A program made the translations under genes and the position numbers. From Promethearchaeota archaeon (lineage in GTDB: Archaea; Asgardarchaeota; Lokiarchaeia; Sigynarchaeales; SOKP01), in contig DAOUUT010000061.1 of the NCBI GenBank assembly GCA_030668025.1, positions 1 through 14,602 on the forward strand: a DNA stretch of 14,602 nt, given 5' to 3'. Numbering within the stretch: the first letter of the stretch is position 1; each line of letters opens with the position of its first letter. Below the pieces are notes generated by a model. It did not search any database. It was not told where the DNA came from and saw only the letters and a program-made list of their open reading frames with translations. This document shows, in pieces, positions 7,219 to 14,556 of this stretch.

Positions 7219-7237
7219 ATATGAATTCATATAAAAG
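7219..7237 (+). promoter_or_regulatory. Promoter with embedded 14-bp palindrome for the mini transcription unit
   Basis: A perfect palindrome ATATGAATTCATAT (7219-7232) runs directly into the TATA-like CATATAAAAG (7228-7237), with a purine-rich GAGAAAG just upstream as a possible BRE. Initiation would fall near 7255-7262. A palindrome overlapping the TATA box is a typical place for a repressor to bind; no regulator is identified. Confidence 0.45.
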
Positions 7238-7284
7238 AGAAAAACATGTTCATGATTTTTCAATATTTGAAAGGAGTGAGTAAA

Positions 7285-7314
7285 ATGCCTGGTCAAACTG
7301 GTACTAATCCCTAA
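7285..7314 (+). CDS. Nine-codon mini-ORF with a strong ribosome binding site
   Basis: AAGGAGTGAG at 7271-7280 is one of the best Shine-Dalgarno sequences in the window and is well spaced to the ATG at 7285. The frame reads MPGQTGTNP and stops at TAA. A TATA box lies upstream, and a hairpin and long T-run lie just after the stop, so promoter, RBS, frame and terminator are all present. There is no downstream gene on this strand for more than 500 nt, so it is not an obvious leader peptide. It could be a micropeptide gene, the RBS-bearing remnant of a truncated gene, or part of a small RNA. Confidence 0.35.
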   Translation: MPGQTGTNP

Positions 7315-7325
7315 ATTGGTGTTTA

Positions 7326-7388
7326 TTATAAGAGTGCTTTACATTGATACTCTTTATAAGATCACTATTTATTTTTCTTTTTTTTTTA
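7326..7388 (+). terminator. Hairpin plus T-run terminator of the mini transcription unit
   Basis: TTATAAGAGT (7326-7335) pairs with ACTCTTTATAA (7349-7359) with one bulged base and a 13-nt loop. T-rich sequence follows, ending in an uninterrupted run of 11 T (7378-7388). The T-run alone is a good archaeal termination signal. Confidence 0.55.
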
Positions 7389-7533
7389 AAATTCTCTATT
7401 GAATGTTTTGTTAAAGCCGATGAAATGGTGGTATAATAGACATAAGTTTCATAAAAAGCGTGCAAATTACGATATTAGAATAAATGTTTTTTTTAAATAT
7501 AAAAACAGGAGTTAATTCCTTGATTTAATGAAG

Positions 7534-7608
7534 CGGACCTGGCAGGAGTCGAACCTGCGATCTTCGGATTAGAAGTCCGACGCCATATCCAGGCTTGGCT
7601 ACAGGTCC
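7534..7608 (-). tRNA. tRNA-Arg (anticodon TCT)
   Basis: Read on the minus strand, GGACCTG pairs perfectly with CAGGTCC and the discriminator is G. The D arm GCCA/TGGC contains G18-G19. The anticodon stem TCGGA/TCCGA encloses CTTCTAA, giving anticodon TCT (7571-7573), which reads AGA and AGG arginine codons. The variable loop is AGATC, and the T stem GCAGG/CCTGC encloses TTCGACT. CCA is not encoded and there is no intron. G15 and C48 are present, so it is a potential archaeosine substrate; position 37 is A. Confidence 0.97.
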
Positions 7609-7628
7609 TATTCAATTTTAGTTATAAT

Positions 7629-7640
7629 TATAAATATAAA
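7629..7640 (-). promoter_or_regulatory. TATA box for tRNA-Arg
   Basis: Minus-strand TTTATATTTATA is centred about 26 nt before the mature 5' end at 7608, the expected archaeal spacing. Confidence 0.6.
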
Positions 7641-7875
7641 ATCGTCTTTAAATTTTTTGTTTGGAGACATTTTAATAAATATTTAAGCTTTATTTTCAAA
7701 TTAGTAAAAATCTAAACACGATTAATAGCAATCGATTCGAAACTGAAAATATTTTACTCGCTAACAATAAATTAATAATTTGTTAATATAATTTTATTTT
7801 AAATTCGAAACACTATTAATATTAAATGTTAATACGATTTAAAATTCCGCTAAAAATACGATTCTATATTAATGA

Positions 7876-8610
7876 GTGGTAAATTTGCTTAAGAAAAAGA
7901 TTTTTGTACATCAGAACATCCCTTATGCTTTTAATTGGAATATTGCTCATCATAAGGAAAAGATTTTGCAAAAAAACCCTAATCGGGAAGAATTTATTAA
8001 GCTAGGTTCCTATTTTAAGAGTATATATAAAGGAGATATTCCCAATGATGTGTTCAATTTACAAGGACTTTCTCGCGTCTCACAATTTAAAATGAGAGGC
8101 TTAAAACAGGCTTTTATCACAAGTTTCAGTAAAAAATTAATTCGAGAAGGAAAAATACGTTACTTCGGTTCAGATTCAAAATTACCAAATTACACGCAAA
8201 ATGTATTTGAAAGTTTTAAAATCAATAAAATTGAAAAAGTTCCGGGGCACGATCCTGTTTTAAAGAACATTTTAATCAAAGATAAGAATTCAGTCGCAAT
8301 TGAAGTTCCAATCTGGAAAAAGGTTAACAATATCTACATTACAGGGCACATAGATCTTATTCAAATTGAAGACAACCTAGTAAAAGTGATTGATTATAAA
8401 CCAGAAGGAAACTTTATGAATTCATTACCACAAGTTGCTACTTATGGTCTTTTAATAAAGTCAAAATTTGAATTACAACAAATTAAATGCCTTTCTTTCA
8501 ATAAAACAGAAGCTTGGGAATACGACCCCGAAATTTTATTAACAGATGTAAAGGATTATTTGGTTTCTCATCGAATAAATAAAAGGAAATGGGAAGACTT
8601 TGTAAAATAA
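7876..8610 (+). CDS. PD-(D/E)XK superfamily nuclease-like protein
   Basis: The C-terminal half of this 244-residue protein carries the restriction-endonuclease-like fold signature. It has a leading acidic residue in AIEVPIW (Glu143), GHID (157-160, Asp160), a strand ending DYK (173-175), and QVATY (186-190) matching the QxxxY motif of RecB/Cas4-type nucleases. All predicted metal-binding and catalytic residues are present. It has only one cysteine, so unlike Cas4 it has no iron-sulfur cluster. The N-terminal 130 residues are helical and unrecognised. The start is a GTG with no Shine-Dalgarno. A TATA-like TTTAAAAT at 7838-7845 would start transcription almost at this codon. No helicase, CRISPR or restriction partner is adjacent, so its role (repair, defence or a mobile-element remnant) is open. 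Confidence 0.8.
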   Translation: MVNLLKKKIFVHQNIPYAFNWNIAHHKEKILQKNPNREEFIKLGSYFKSIYKGDIPNDVFNLQGLSRVSQFKMRGLKQAFITSFSKKLIREGKIRYFGSDSKLPNYTQNVFESFKINKIEKVPGHDPVLKNILIKDKNSVAIEVPIWKKVNNIYITGHIDLIQIEDNLVKVIDYKPEGNFMNSLPQVATYGLLIKSKFELQQIKCLSFNKTEAWEYDPEILLTDVKDYLVSHRINKRKWEDFVK

Positions 8611-8617
8611 TTCTAAT

Positions 8618-8884
8618 TTACTTAAATGATTTTTTCCCTTTTTGCATTGTATCATCTTCCTCTTCTGGCGTAAAATGCTTTTGGAAAAATAAGTAGCTCA
8701 GAAATAAGCCAATTGCTTCTACAACTATTCCGGTAAATGCAATTATTGTCCCATCATATCCTAGATTCCTTAATAATAAAGCACAGACTAAACCAGATGT
8801 TGCGCAAACAAAAAGAATAAATCCTTTAATTATTTGAGAAAATGAATCTTTTATATATTCCAATTCTTTTTTAAGCCACGACAT
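8618..8884 (-). CDS. Small membrane protein with two transmembrane helices
   Basis: This 88-residue protein has two hydrophobic segments, at about 18-38 (FILFVCATSGLVCALLL) and 46-67 (TIIAFTGIVVEAIGLFLSYL). They are separated by a short loop, RNLGYDG. The N-terminus is a charged amphipathic helix, and the C-terminus is acidic then basic (EEEDD...KGKKSFK). The positive-inside rule does not clearly resolve topology. A TATA box lies 44-53 nt upstream. It converges on the PD-(D/E)XK gene with 7 nt between the stops. I do not recognise a family and propose no function. Confidence 0.75.
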   Translation of the reverse strand: MSWLKKELEYIKDSFSQIIKGFILFVCATSGLVCALLLRNLGYDGTIIAFTGIVVEAIGLFLSYLFFQKHFTPEEEDDTMQKGKKSFK

Positions 8885-8927
8885 GGTTTAATAATAAGCA
8901 TTTATTGGTGTTTTAAATTAAAATTTG

Positions 8928-8937
8928 TATATAAACT
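8928..8937 (-). promoter_or_regulatory. TATA box for the two-helix membrane protein
   Basis: Minus-strand GTTTATATAC lies 44-53 nt upstream of the ATG at 8884, implying a leader of about 20 nt. Confidence 0.45.
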
Positions 8938-8986
8938 AAATTATGATGATTTTAATATTTTTGTTATTTTATTTTGACGCGTTTAA

Positions 8987-11383
8987 TTATTTCTTCGGTT
9001 TTTTCTTGAATTTTAAATAAACAGCTTTGTCTAAAAGTACCCCAATCTTTTTTCCTATTTCTTTAGCTATTTCGTATCTCTCTCCATCAAGCATTTTACC
9101 AATTTCAACAGAATTTGGGGCATGACCCAATCTTTCAGATAATGTTTTATCTATTATAGCAGAGGCATCAGATTTAATTCTGTCATAATTAGGTAAATTC
9201 ATATTTACCACCTGAGATTTAATTTTTTCTACAGCAAAATGATAAAATTCACAAAATCTATTAAAGCAGTCCCCTTCTAATCCGCTATGTATTATAATCT
9301 GGTCAGTTGCGATTTTATTATCTTTTTCTTGCCAATAGAATTGGCGGGGGTTTATACCAGGACGATTTATGCCCATTAAAGTAGAAGTTATTTTCCGTTC
9401 AATCCAATTAAGAGTGTTTTCTTCTTGTATTTTACGAATTTCTATTTTCTTATCTTTCTCTATTTTCTTTTCAGCTTCTGTGGCAAGATCAACTTTTTCT
9501 TTCTCTACTTCCTTAAAACTTTCAAATCTTTTGATTAAATCATAGGCGATACAATATGAAATGGGAGATATTAAATCGGCTTTTAATTTTAAAGGTAAGA
9601 TTTCTTTGTAGATATAACTATCTTCATTTTTCAATTTAAAAATGCTTTCCTCTAATGATGTATTAGTTAAACGTGATAATATAAAACCATTTACAAGAAA
9701 AACTTGATTATTGGCGTTAAAAACAACAACAAGTTCATTCTGCCTTTTTATCAAACGTTCGATGCTTAATTCTTCTAATTTTATTTGAGCCCAATCTTCA
9801 ATATCTTTAGTTTTTCCTGCTCGTTTTAACGCTGAAGTAAATAGCGCTTTATCATTTGAAACTATGCCATATAATTCAATGATTCGACTTAGTTGTCTTA
9901 AAATTTTAGATAAAAGAAAGTAAAATAGATCTTTCACTAAATTATTCAAAATCTTATCAAAATCATTAAGAAGAATTATTTGGGAATAATTGCTCAAACC
10001 TAAATCTTGGAAAAATTTTTTGTCGATAATTTGCTTTTTCCTTACGAATTCTCTTAGATCATTAATTGAAAAATCATTTTTCTTTTCTAAAATTTTCCAT
10101 AACTCTTCAAATTCAACATCATTTCTATAAAGGATTTGTAACAGGTTAAATTCTGTAAAATTTCCAAATTTTGCAATTATATTTTCAAGAAAGGGAAATT
10201 TAAGATTACACAATGTTTTTTTTGCTAAACTAATTAAATTTTTCTTTTTATCGTTTAAAGCGATTAAATCTTGCTCTTTAATGTTATATCTAATCATATT
10301 TTTCTTTACATTTTCAACTAACTCATAATCGATATTAATTAAATGTAAAGAATCCTTAATTCCTCTTTTGTTAATTAAAAAAATAATATCTTCAAAACTA
10401 GATTCATATAAACTTTGAAGAAAATAAATTAAATCGTTTGGATTTGTTTTAAATTGCTTAATTAATTCAGATTTTAATTCTGATAGGATTTTCTCTTCAA
10501 ATTGTTCGTAATTTATATTTTCTTTGAAAGCATTCTCAATAGACCTTATTATTCTCTTTTTTAAATTATTTCCTTCTAAGTAAGTTCTTAATCCTGGAAC
10601 TGAAATTGGAAACTTATTAAATTCATGTTCTAATATTCTTTTTTTTATCATTCTTATAGGCATTGTCTGAACTTGTAACTCCTTGTATGATTTGAACTCA
10701 AATTGCTTTTGCATTCTTTCGATTAAGCGATTCAATGAAGTTACTTCAATATATTTATCCTCTTTATCCTCTCTTTCTAATTTTTTTTCCATCTCAATCG
10801 ATATACCTTTGAATGCAGCACTTTCCTCTAAAATTTCTCTTTTTATAATATCATTAAGCCCAATTAAATCTCCAATAAAATCGTAAAAATAAAAGGATGG
10901 GAATTTAGATATCATATTTAACAATTCGCGTTCAATTTGGGTTTCAATATCATTTATTTTTTTCACTCTCTGAGTTTGTTGAAGATTACTTGTTCTTTCT
11001 TCAATTAATAGCGTCAAAAACAAATTCTCTAAATCAATTATATTGCTAAATATGCTTCCTTCCAATTCAAATGAATTTTTTAATAAAGAATCAACTTCCT
11101 CTATCAAAATTTTTTTTTCTTTTAATTCTAGTTCTTTAGTTGAATCGAAAGTAAATTTGTTTAACTCCAACGATTCTTGTACTTTAATACCCATATAATG
11201 GTACAAATGTACTGCCGCAGTAGCAATTAGTAGTGAGCGCAATGTCGGGGCTGTGTGAATCAAAGAAAAAATTATTTTTTTATCGGCCTCTCGCTTCAAG
11301 TGCGAAATTATCAGATCAATCGTCTGAAAAAATCTATAGGTGCTTTCTACAGCAGTTGTTTTTCGTTTTACTCCACTTATCAT
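8987..11383 (-). CDS. Large unknown helical protein, second gene of a coupled pair
   Basis: I do not recognise this protein of about 798 residues. It is rich in Ile, Leu, Lys and Glu, almost entirely helical by composition, and has no membrane segment, signal peptide, Walker motif or cysteine cluster that I can see. A highly charged stretch about 170-135 residues from the C-terminus (runs such as EAEKKIEKDKKIEIRK) probably forms a coiled coil. It is followed by a less charged, more globular C-terminal region (RPGINPRQFYW...GLEGDCFNRFCEF) and a basic tail, KFKKKPKK. The ATG at 11383 overlaps the TGA of the upstream gene as ATGA, which indicates translational coupling. An in-frame GTG at 11398 is an alternative start adding five residues. 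The pair is probably stoichiometric, perhaps subunits of one complex. Confidence 0.85.
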   Translation of the reverse strand: MISGVKRKTTAVESTYRFFQTIDLIISHLKREADKKIIFSLIHTAPTLRSLLIATAAVHLYHYMGIKVQESLELNKFTFDSTKELELKEKKILIEEVDSLLKNSFELEGSIFSNIIDLENLFLTLLIEERTSNLQQTQRVKKINDIETQIERELLNMISKFPSFYFYDFIGDLIGLNDIIKREILEESAAFKGISIEMEKKLEREDKEDKYIEVTSLNRLIERMQKQFEFKSYKELQVQTMPIRMIKKRILEHEFNKFPISVPGLRTYLEGNNLKKRIIRSIENAFKENINYEQFEEKILSELKSELIKQFKTNPNDLIYFLQSLYESSFEDIIFLINKRGIKDSLHLINIDYELVENVKKNMIRYNIKEQDLIALNDKKKNLISLAKKTLCNLKFPFLENIIAKFGNFTEFNLLQILYRNDVEFEELWKILEKKNDFSINDLREFVRKKQIIDKKFFQDLGLSNYSQIILLNDFDKILNNLVKDLFYFLLSKILRQLSRIIELYGIVSNDKALFTSALKRAGKTKDIEDWAQIKLEELSIERLIKRQNELVVVFNANNQVFLVNGFILSRLTNTSLEESIFKLKNEDSYIYKEILPLKLKADLISPISYCIAYDLIKRFESFKEVEKEKVDLATEAEKKIEKDKKIEIRKIQEENTLNWIERKITSTLMGINRPGINPRQFYWQEKDNKIATDQIIIHSGLEGDCFNRFCEFYHFAVEKIKSQVVNMNLPNYDRIKSDASAIIDKTLSERLGHAPNSVEIGKMLDGERYEIAKEIGKKIGVLLDKAVYLKFKKKPKK

Positions 11384-13686
11384 AACTCTTTTATCCACTC
11401 TCGATATACTTCCTTAAAATTATCTGCGATATCATATTTGGCTTTTTTATACCAATATTTAAAATTAAAAGTGTGATATAAATCAGCGTTAAACAATTCT
11501 TTTTCTTCATTTGTTAATTCATGCTTTAAAATCAAGGATACAGGCCTTGGTATTAACTTCGAAAAGTACTTCAGTTTTCTCTCTTTTAAGAAATTATAGA
11601 ATGACTCTTCCCCATCAATGCTGAAATATTTAACGGGAATTATTTTTTCTCTATCAATGTTTAATAAATTAATTTCCTTTTCAACATTATTTTGAATGTA
11701 TTTTGGAAATTCTGTCTTTATATCAATGCAAAACTCATAATGTTTATAAAAATCTATTAAATGTTCTTTCTCCATCTCATCTGAGACATTTAAGATATAT
11801 TTATCTAACAATCTGAGAAAATTTTCTGGTTCTTGCTCTTTTGATTCCCTTTCTTCAAGATCTTTTATTAAATCAAATACGATCTCATCTAAAGACCAGT
11901 TTCTTATTTCTTCTATTTTAAAGAATTTCTTAGCATAATCTTTTATCCATTCTAGTACATAAGTTTTCCAGGCTAAATCAATACCCCCGACTCTCTTTTC
12001 TAAGAGTCGATGAAATCTATTAGTAAAAGTTACTGGATCTGTTATTTCAACATCTGGTTCTTCTTTTAAAAACCGATTTATCGTAGTGTATCTTAGGATA
12101 TAAGTCAATAAATATTTTAATTCGTTAGAATATCGCTCAAATTTAATTATATGTGATTTTATTACGTTCGAGTCTTTTTCCATTTGAATTTCTGCAAAGG
12201 CAATTAAATCACTTATATTTAACTTAATCCCCTCAAAAAACGATTCAATATTCCCATTTACTATTTTTTTAAATTCTCTTGTTAAAGAATCTTCATTGAA
12301 TTTATTTACTTTTGACAATACGCTTGGACTTATTTCAATTTGACTTATTAAATGTTGTTCAAACTTAGCTAATATGTTTTGACCTAACGTTTTCGAAGGT
12401 TTCTGTTCTTTATCGAATTTTTCGTTTAAATTACCAATAAAATAATAAGTCAAGGTTTTTAGTCTACGTCTCGAAAGATATTGAGGAAATGACTCTATTA
12501 TTAACATAAAACTATTCTTAATAACTTCAGCAAAATAATTGATTACAGAGCTTAATTCTATAGCTCTAAATATTTCTCCACTACTAATTGATAACTTAAT
12601 AGATTCAGTTGCAAATTGACAAAGTTCTTTAAAAATATTGAGGTTATCTCCAGCACTATCAATAATATATTTGTTATATTTATCCAAAAGTTCGAGCAAA
12701 TCTCCAGTTTCCCCCGTAGTTAGAAACTTTTTAGAGTATTTTAAAAAATTGCTAACTTTTAACTCCAATTCTTTTATTATACTCTCAATATTAGAAATTA
12801 CCCAATCTCCAGAATGTATTTCTTTAACATTCTCAAGTTTTTCTTTGATTTTTACGATAATAAAAGAGATTAACTTATCTTGAATTTCATCTATAGTCCC
12901 CATATTTGCTAAATTAAGGAGATTAGTACCTAAGTTTAAAGTTTTTTCTATTATAAAATTAGCACTAGGCTCAGATATTGTGTATTTAAGATGCTCAATC
13001 GTCGATTTGCCCGTAAATGGAGATTTAAGGCGCTCATATTTATGATTTGAAAATATCATTTCAATAGGTCTATTATTCCATAGAAATTTGACGTCAGATT
13101 TTATCGCAGCATAAGTAATTAACATTTCTTTCGCGGTTGGAAGAGAAACACTTAAACCAATTAATTTTTTATTCCATTTATCTTCAATTAAATCTCCATA
13201 AAGTTTTTTGCTAAAACGCGTCGCAAATTTTTTAAGGACTTGAGTTTTATCACTAGACCCCAATTCGGGACGATTCGTAAACTCTTCCACTTCAAAAAAT
13301 AATCTACTAATGTGGTTAACTGATGTCCTTGATTTATGAGGATCCAAATAGCCCGTTTCCGGTTTTAAAGCAAGTAATAAACTTTCACAGTCTTTAAACT
13401 TACCCGGAATTAATAACATAGATTTTGGATAAATATTAACCATCGCATCTTTTTCGTCAAAATTATACAACTCAAATTCAATACTAAAAACTTCTGAACC
13501 TGAATAATCTCTTAGAATAGCGTTATACATTCGCAAGAACTTAATTACTTGTTGCGTTAGTTCGTTAACTTTTTCTTTAGTTAACTTGCCCGGCCCAATT
13601 ACATCACCAACTATTAAATCCGTTGGACTAGAGTAACCAAAAATTAAAGAAAATTGATAATTTATTGATTCTCTTGTAGTTATCAT
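11380..13686 (-). CDS. Large unknown protein, first gene of a coupled pair
   Basis: This 768-residue protein is unrecognised. The first 200 residues look mixed alpha/beta (for example VFSIEFELYNF and AMVNIYPKSMLLIPG at 66-95, and LIGLSVSLP at 175-183). The remainder is mostly helical and rich in Lys, Glu, Ile, Leu and Asn. An acidic segment (DLEERESKEQEPE) lies near residue 630 and the C-terminus is aromatic (FNFKYWYKKAKYD). No membrane helices, nucleotide-binding motif or zinc motif are visible. A TATA box sits about 30 nt upstream, so the mRNA is close to leaderless. Its stop overlaps the next gene's start, so the two form one operon. Codon use is AT-rich like its surroundings, which argues against recent transfer. 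Confidence 0.87.
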   Translation of the reverse strand: MITTRESINYQFSLIFGYSSPTDLIVGDVIGPGKLTKEKVNELTQQVIKFLRMYNAILRDYSGSEVFSIEFELYNFDEKDAMVNIYPKSMLLIPGKFKDCESLLLALKPETGYLDPHKSRTSVNHISRLFFEVEEFTNRPELGSSDKTQVLKKFATRFSKKLYGDLIEDKWNKKLIGLSVSLPTAKEMLITYAAIKSDVKFLWNNRPIEMIFSNHKYERLKSPFTGKSTIEHLKYTISEPSANFIIEKTLNLGTNLLNLANMGTIDEIQDKLISFIIVKIKEKLENVKEIHSGDWVISNIESIIKELELKVSNFLKYSKKFLTTGETGDLLELLDKYNKYIIDSAGDNLNIFKELCQFATESIKLSISSGEIFRAIELSSVINYFAEVIKNSFMLIIESFPQYLSRRRLKTLTYYFIGNLNEKFDKEQKPSKTLGQNILAKFEQHLISQIEISPSVLSKVNKFNEDSLTREFKKIVNGNIESFFEGIKLNISDLIAFAEIQMEKDSNVIKSHIIKFERYSNELKYLLTYILRYTTINRFLKEEPDVEITDPVTFTNRFHRLLEKRVGGIDLAWKTYVLEWIKDYAKKFFKIEEIRNWSLDEIVFDLIKDLEERESKEQEPENFLRLLDKYILNVSDEMEKEHLIDFYKHYEFCIDIKTEFPKYIQNNVEKEINLLNIDREKIIPVKYFSIDGEESFYNFLKERKLKYFSKLIPRPVSLILKHELTNEEKELFNADLYHTFNFKYWYKKAKYDIADNFKEVYREWIKEL

Positions 13687-13930
13687 AATTTCGTTGTTTT
13701 TTCAAATTTAATTTTATATAGAATAATAATGATCTATTTTAACTTTTAGCAATAGAAATTATTTTTTTAAGGATTTTGTTTTCTTCAGATAAAAGATTTA
13801 AATAGTAACTCTGTAAAAAGTAGGAGTAACAAAAAATAAAAAAATAAAAAGTATCAACATTATATTAATTATAATTAAAATATTGTAAAATCTTTAAATT
13901 CAAATAATAAAAAATTATTCCAGAATGTGA
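13687..13930. other. Divergent promoter region between the two-gene operon and the Roadblock gene
   Basis: These 244 nt are very AT-rich and include an A-tract stretch at about 13829-13848. The minus-strand TATA box is listed separately. On the plus strand, CTTTAAAT at 13892-13899 would start transcription near 13922, almost exactly at the ATG codons at 13925 and 13930. An isolated GTAGGAGT at 13821-13828 looks like a Shine-Dalgarno but has no following start codon. Confidence 0.5.
13712..13721 (-). promoter_or_regulatory. TATA box of the two-gene operon
   Basis: Minus-strand CTATATAAAA is centred about 30 nt before the ATG at 13686, giving a predicted leader of only a few nucleotides. Confidence 0.5.
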
Positions 13931-14341
13931 TGTATTATCGAATTTGGAAGCGACTTAGGAATAGGACCTGAAGAAATTGAAAAAATTAGCCCTCAAATTA
14001 CATTTATTACTTCAAACGCAGACATAGAAGCGATTGCTCTAGTAAGCGTAGAGGGATACCAGATCGCATTTTCAGCGCTCCCGCAATATAAAGTGGACGG
14101 GGATCAATTCTGTGGGCTGGCGAGCGCATTGCTGATGACCGGAAGCTCAACAATCAAAACATTATTTCAAGAAGAGCTTAGTGAAATAATTGTGAGGGCA
14201 GAAAACGGCTATATTATCGTTAGTAATGCCGGACGTCTAGTAATAGTATGCGCGGGGACTCTTATTGATACTTTAATGAAGACCGTTAAGGTAATGAGGG
14301 TAGCAGCTAAAAATTTAGCAAAAATTTTTGAAAGCAAATAA
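13931..14341 (+). CDS. Roadblock/LC7 domain protein with an unresolved start
   Basis: Roadblock/LC7 proteins are small dimeric scaffolds that regulate small Ras/Arf-like GTPases or motility systems and are expanded in Asgard archaea. The open frame encodes about 136 residues. It contains IEKISPQI, then NADIEAIALVSVEGYQIA, the helix DQFCGLASALLMTGSS, EIIVRAENGYIIVSNAG, and the C-terminal helix VMRVAAKNLAKIF, in the order expected for the fold. The frame has no ATG, GTG or TTG before GTG 14093, which would remove the first half of the domain. The in-frame ATG at 13925 is followed immediately by TGA (13928). Another ATG at 13930 is one base out of frame. A start-proximal frameshift, a sequencing error, a rare ATT start (13934) or decay are all possible. 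G+C is far above that of the neighbours. Confidence 0.72.
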   Translation, partial: CIIEFGSDLGIGPEEIEKISPQITFITSNADIEAIALVSVEGYQIAFSALPQYKVDGDQFCGLASALLMTGSSTIKTLFQEELSEIIVRAENGYIIVSNAGRLVIVCAGTLIDTLMKTVKVMRVAAKNLAKIFESK

Positions 14342-14358
14342 CAGATACATTTTTAACA

Positions 14359-14379
14359 CAGAGACTTTATAAGTTTCTG
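14359..14379. repeat. Stable hairpin just downstream of the Roadblock gene
   Basis: CAGAGACTT (14359-14367) pairs with AAGTTTCTG (14371-14379) over 9 bp with one G-U pair and a TAT loop, starting 18 nt after the stop. No T-run follows directly. It may stabilise the 3' end or aid termination. Confidence 0.4.
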
Positions 14380-14538
14380 ACAACAATAATATTACTATAT
14401 CAAAGCATGGTTTATATCTATGATTACTGAAGATATTCTTTTTTGTTGGCAGTGGTCTTGGCGTTCCTGAAAGCGCTTCTTCAATGGATAAACCATACTT
14501 CGCGCTCTTTTTATTTCTAAACATCGAATTTTAAATTT

Positions 14539-14556
14539 CAATTGCATTTGCAATTG
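14539..14556. repeat. Near-perfect palindrome flanked by an AATTGGGC direct repeat
   Basis: CAATTGCA (14539-14546) and TGCAATTG (14549-14556) are perfect 8-bp inverted arms with a TT spacer. AATTGGGC occurs at 14552-14559 and again at 14568-14575, 16 bp apart. The cluster lies just upstream of the minus-strand 69-codon frame and could be an operator; this is inference. Confidence 0.35.

Larger units (their letters stand above)
6956..7533. other. Long intergenic region, mostly non-coding
   Basis: No protein gene of ordinary length is present in these 578 nt. The region contains the inverted repeat at 7071-7093 and a compact transcription unit (promoter, 9-codon frame, terminator) at about 7219-7388. 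Positions 7389-7533 show nothing I can name. A CGATGAAATGG segment near 7419 resembles a C box only loosely. Confidence 0.6.

Noticed and set aside
7405..7480. Possible C/D box guide RNA
   Set aside because: A loose C-box-like CGATGAA is present, but no matching D box or C'/D' pair at suitable spacing could be found.
7534..7875. tRNA-Arg as an integration site for a mobile element
   Set aside because: No duplicate of the tRNA 3' end and no integrase gene were seen within the window.
11384..11398. GTG start for the second large gene
   Set aside because: Possible, but the ATG at 11383 makes the classic ATGA overlap. The GTG adds only five residues and has a distant Shine-Dalgarno.
14342..14400. 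Hairpin after the Roadblock gene as an archaeal SECIS element
   Set aside because: It is a simple 9-bp stem with a 3-nt loop and lacks the internal purine bulge and conserved bases expected of an archaeal SECIS, so it gives no support to selenocysteine readthrough of the TGA at 13928.
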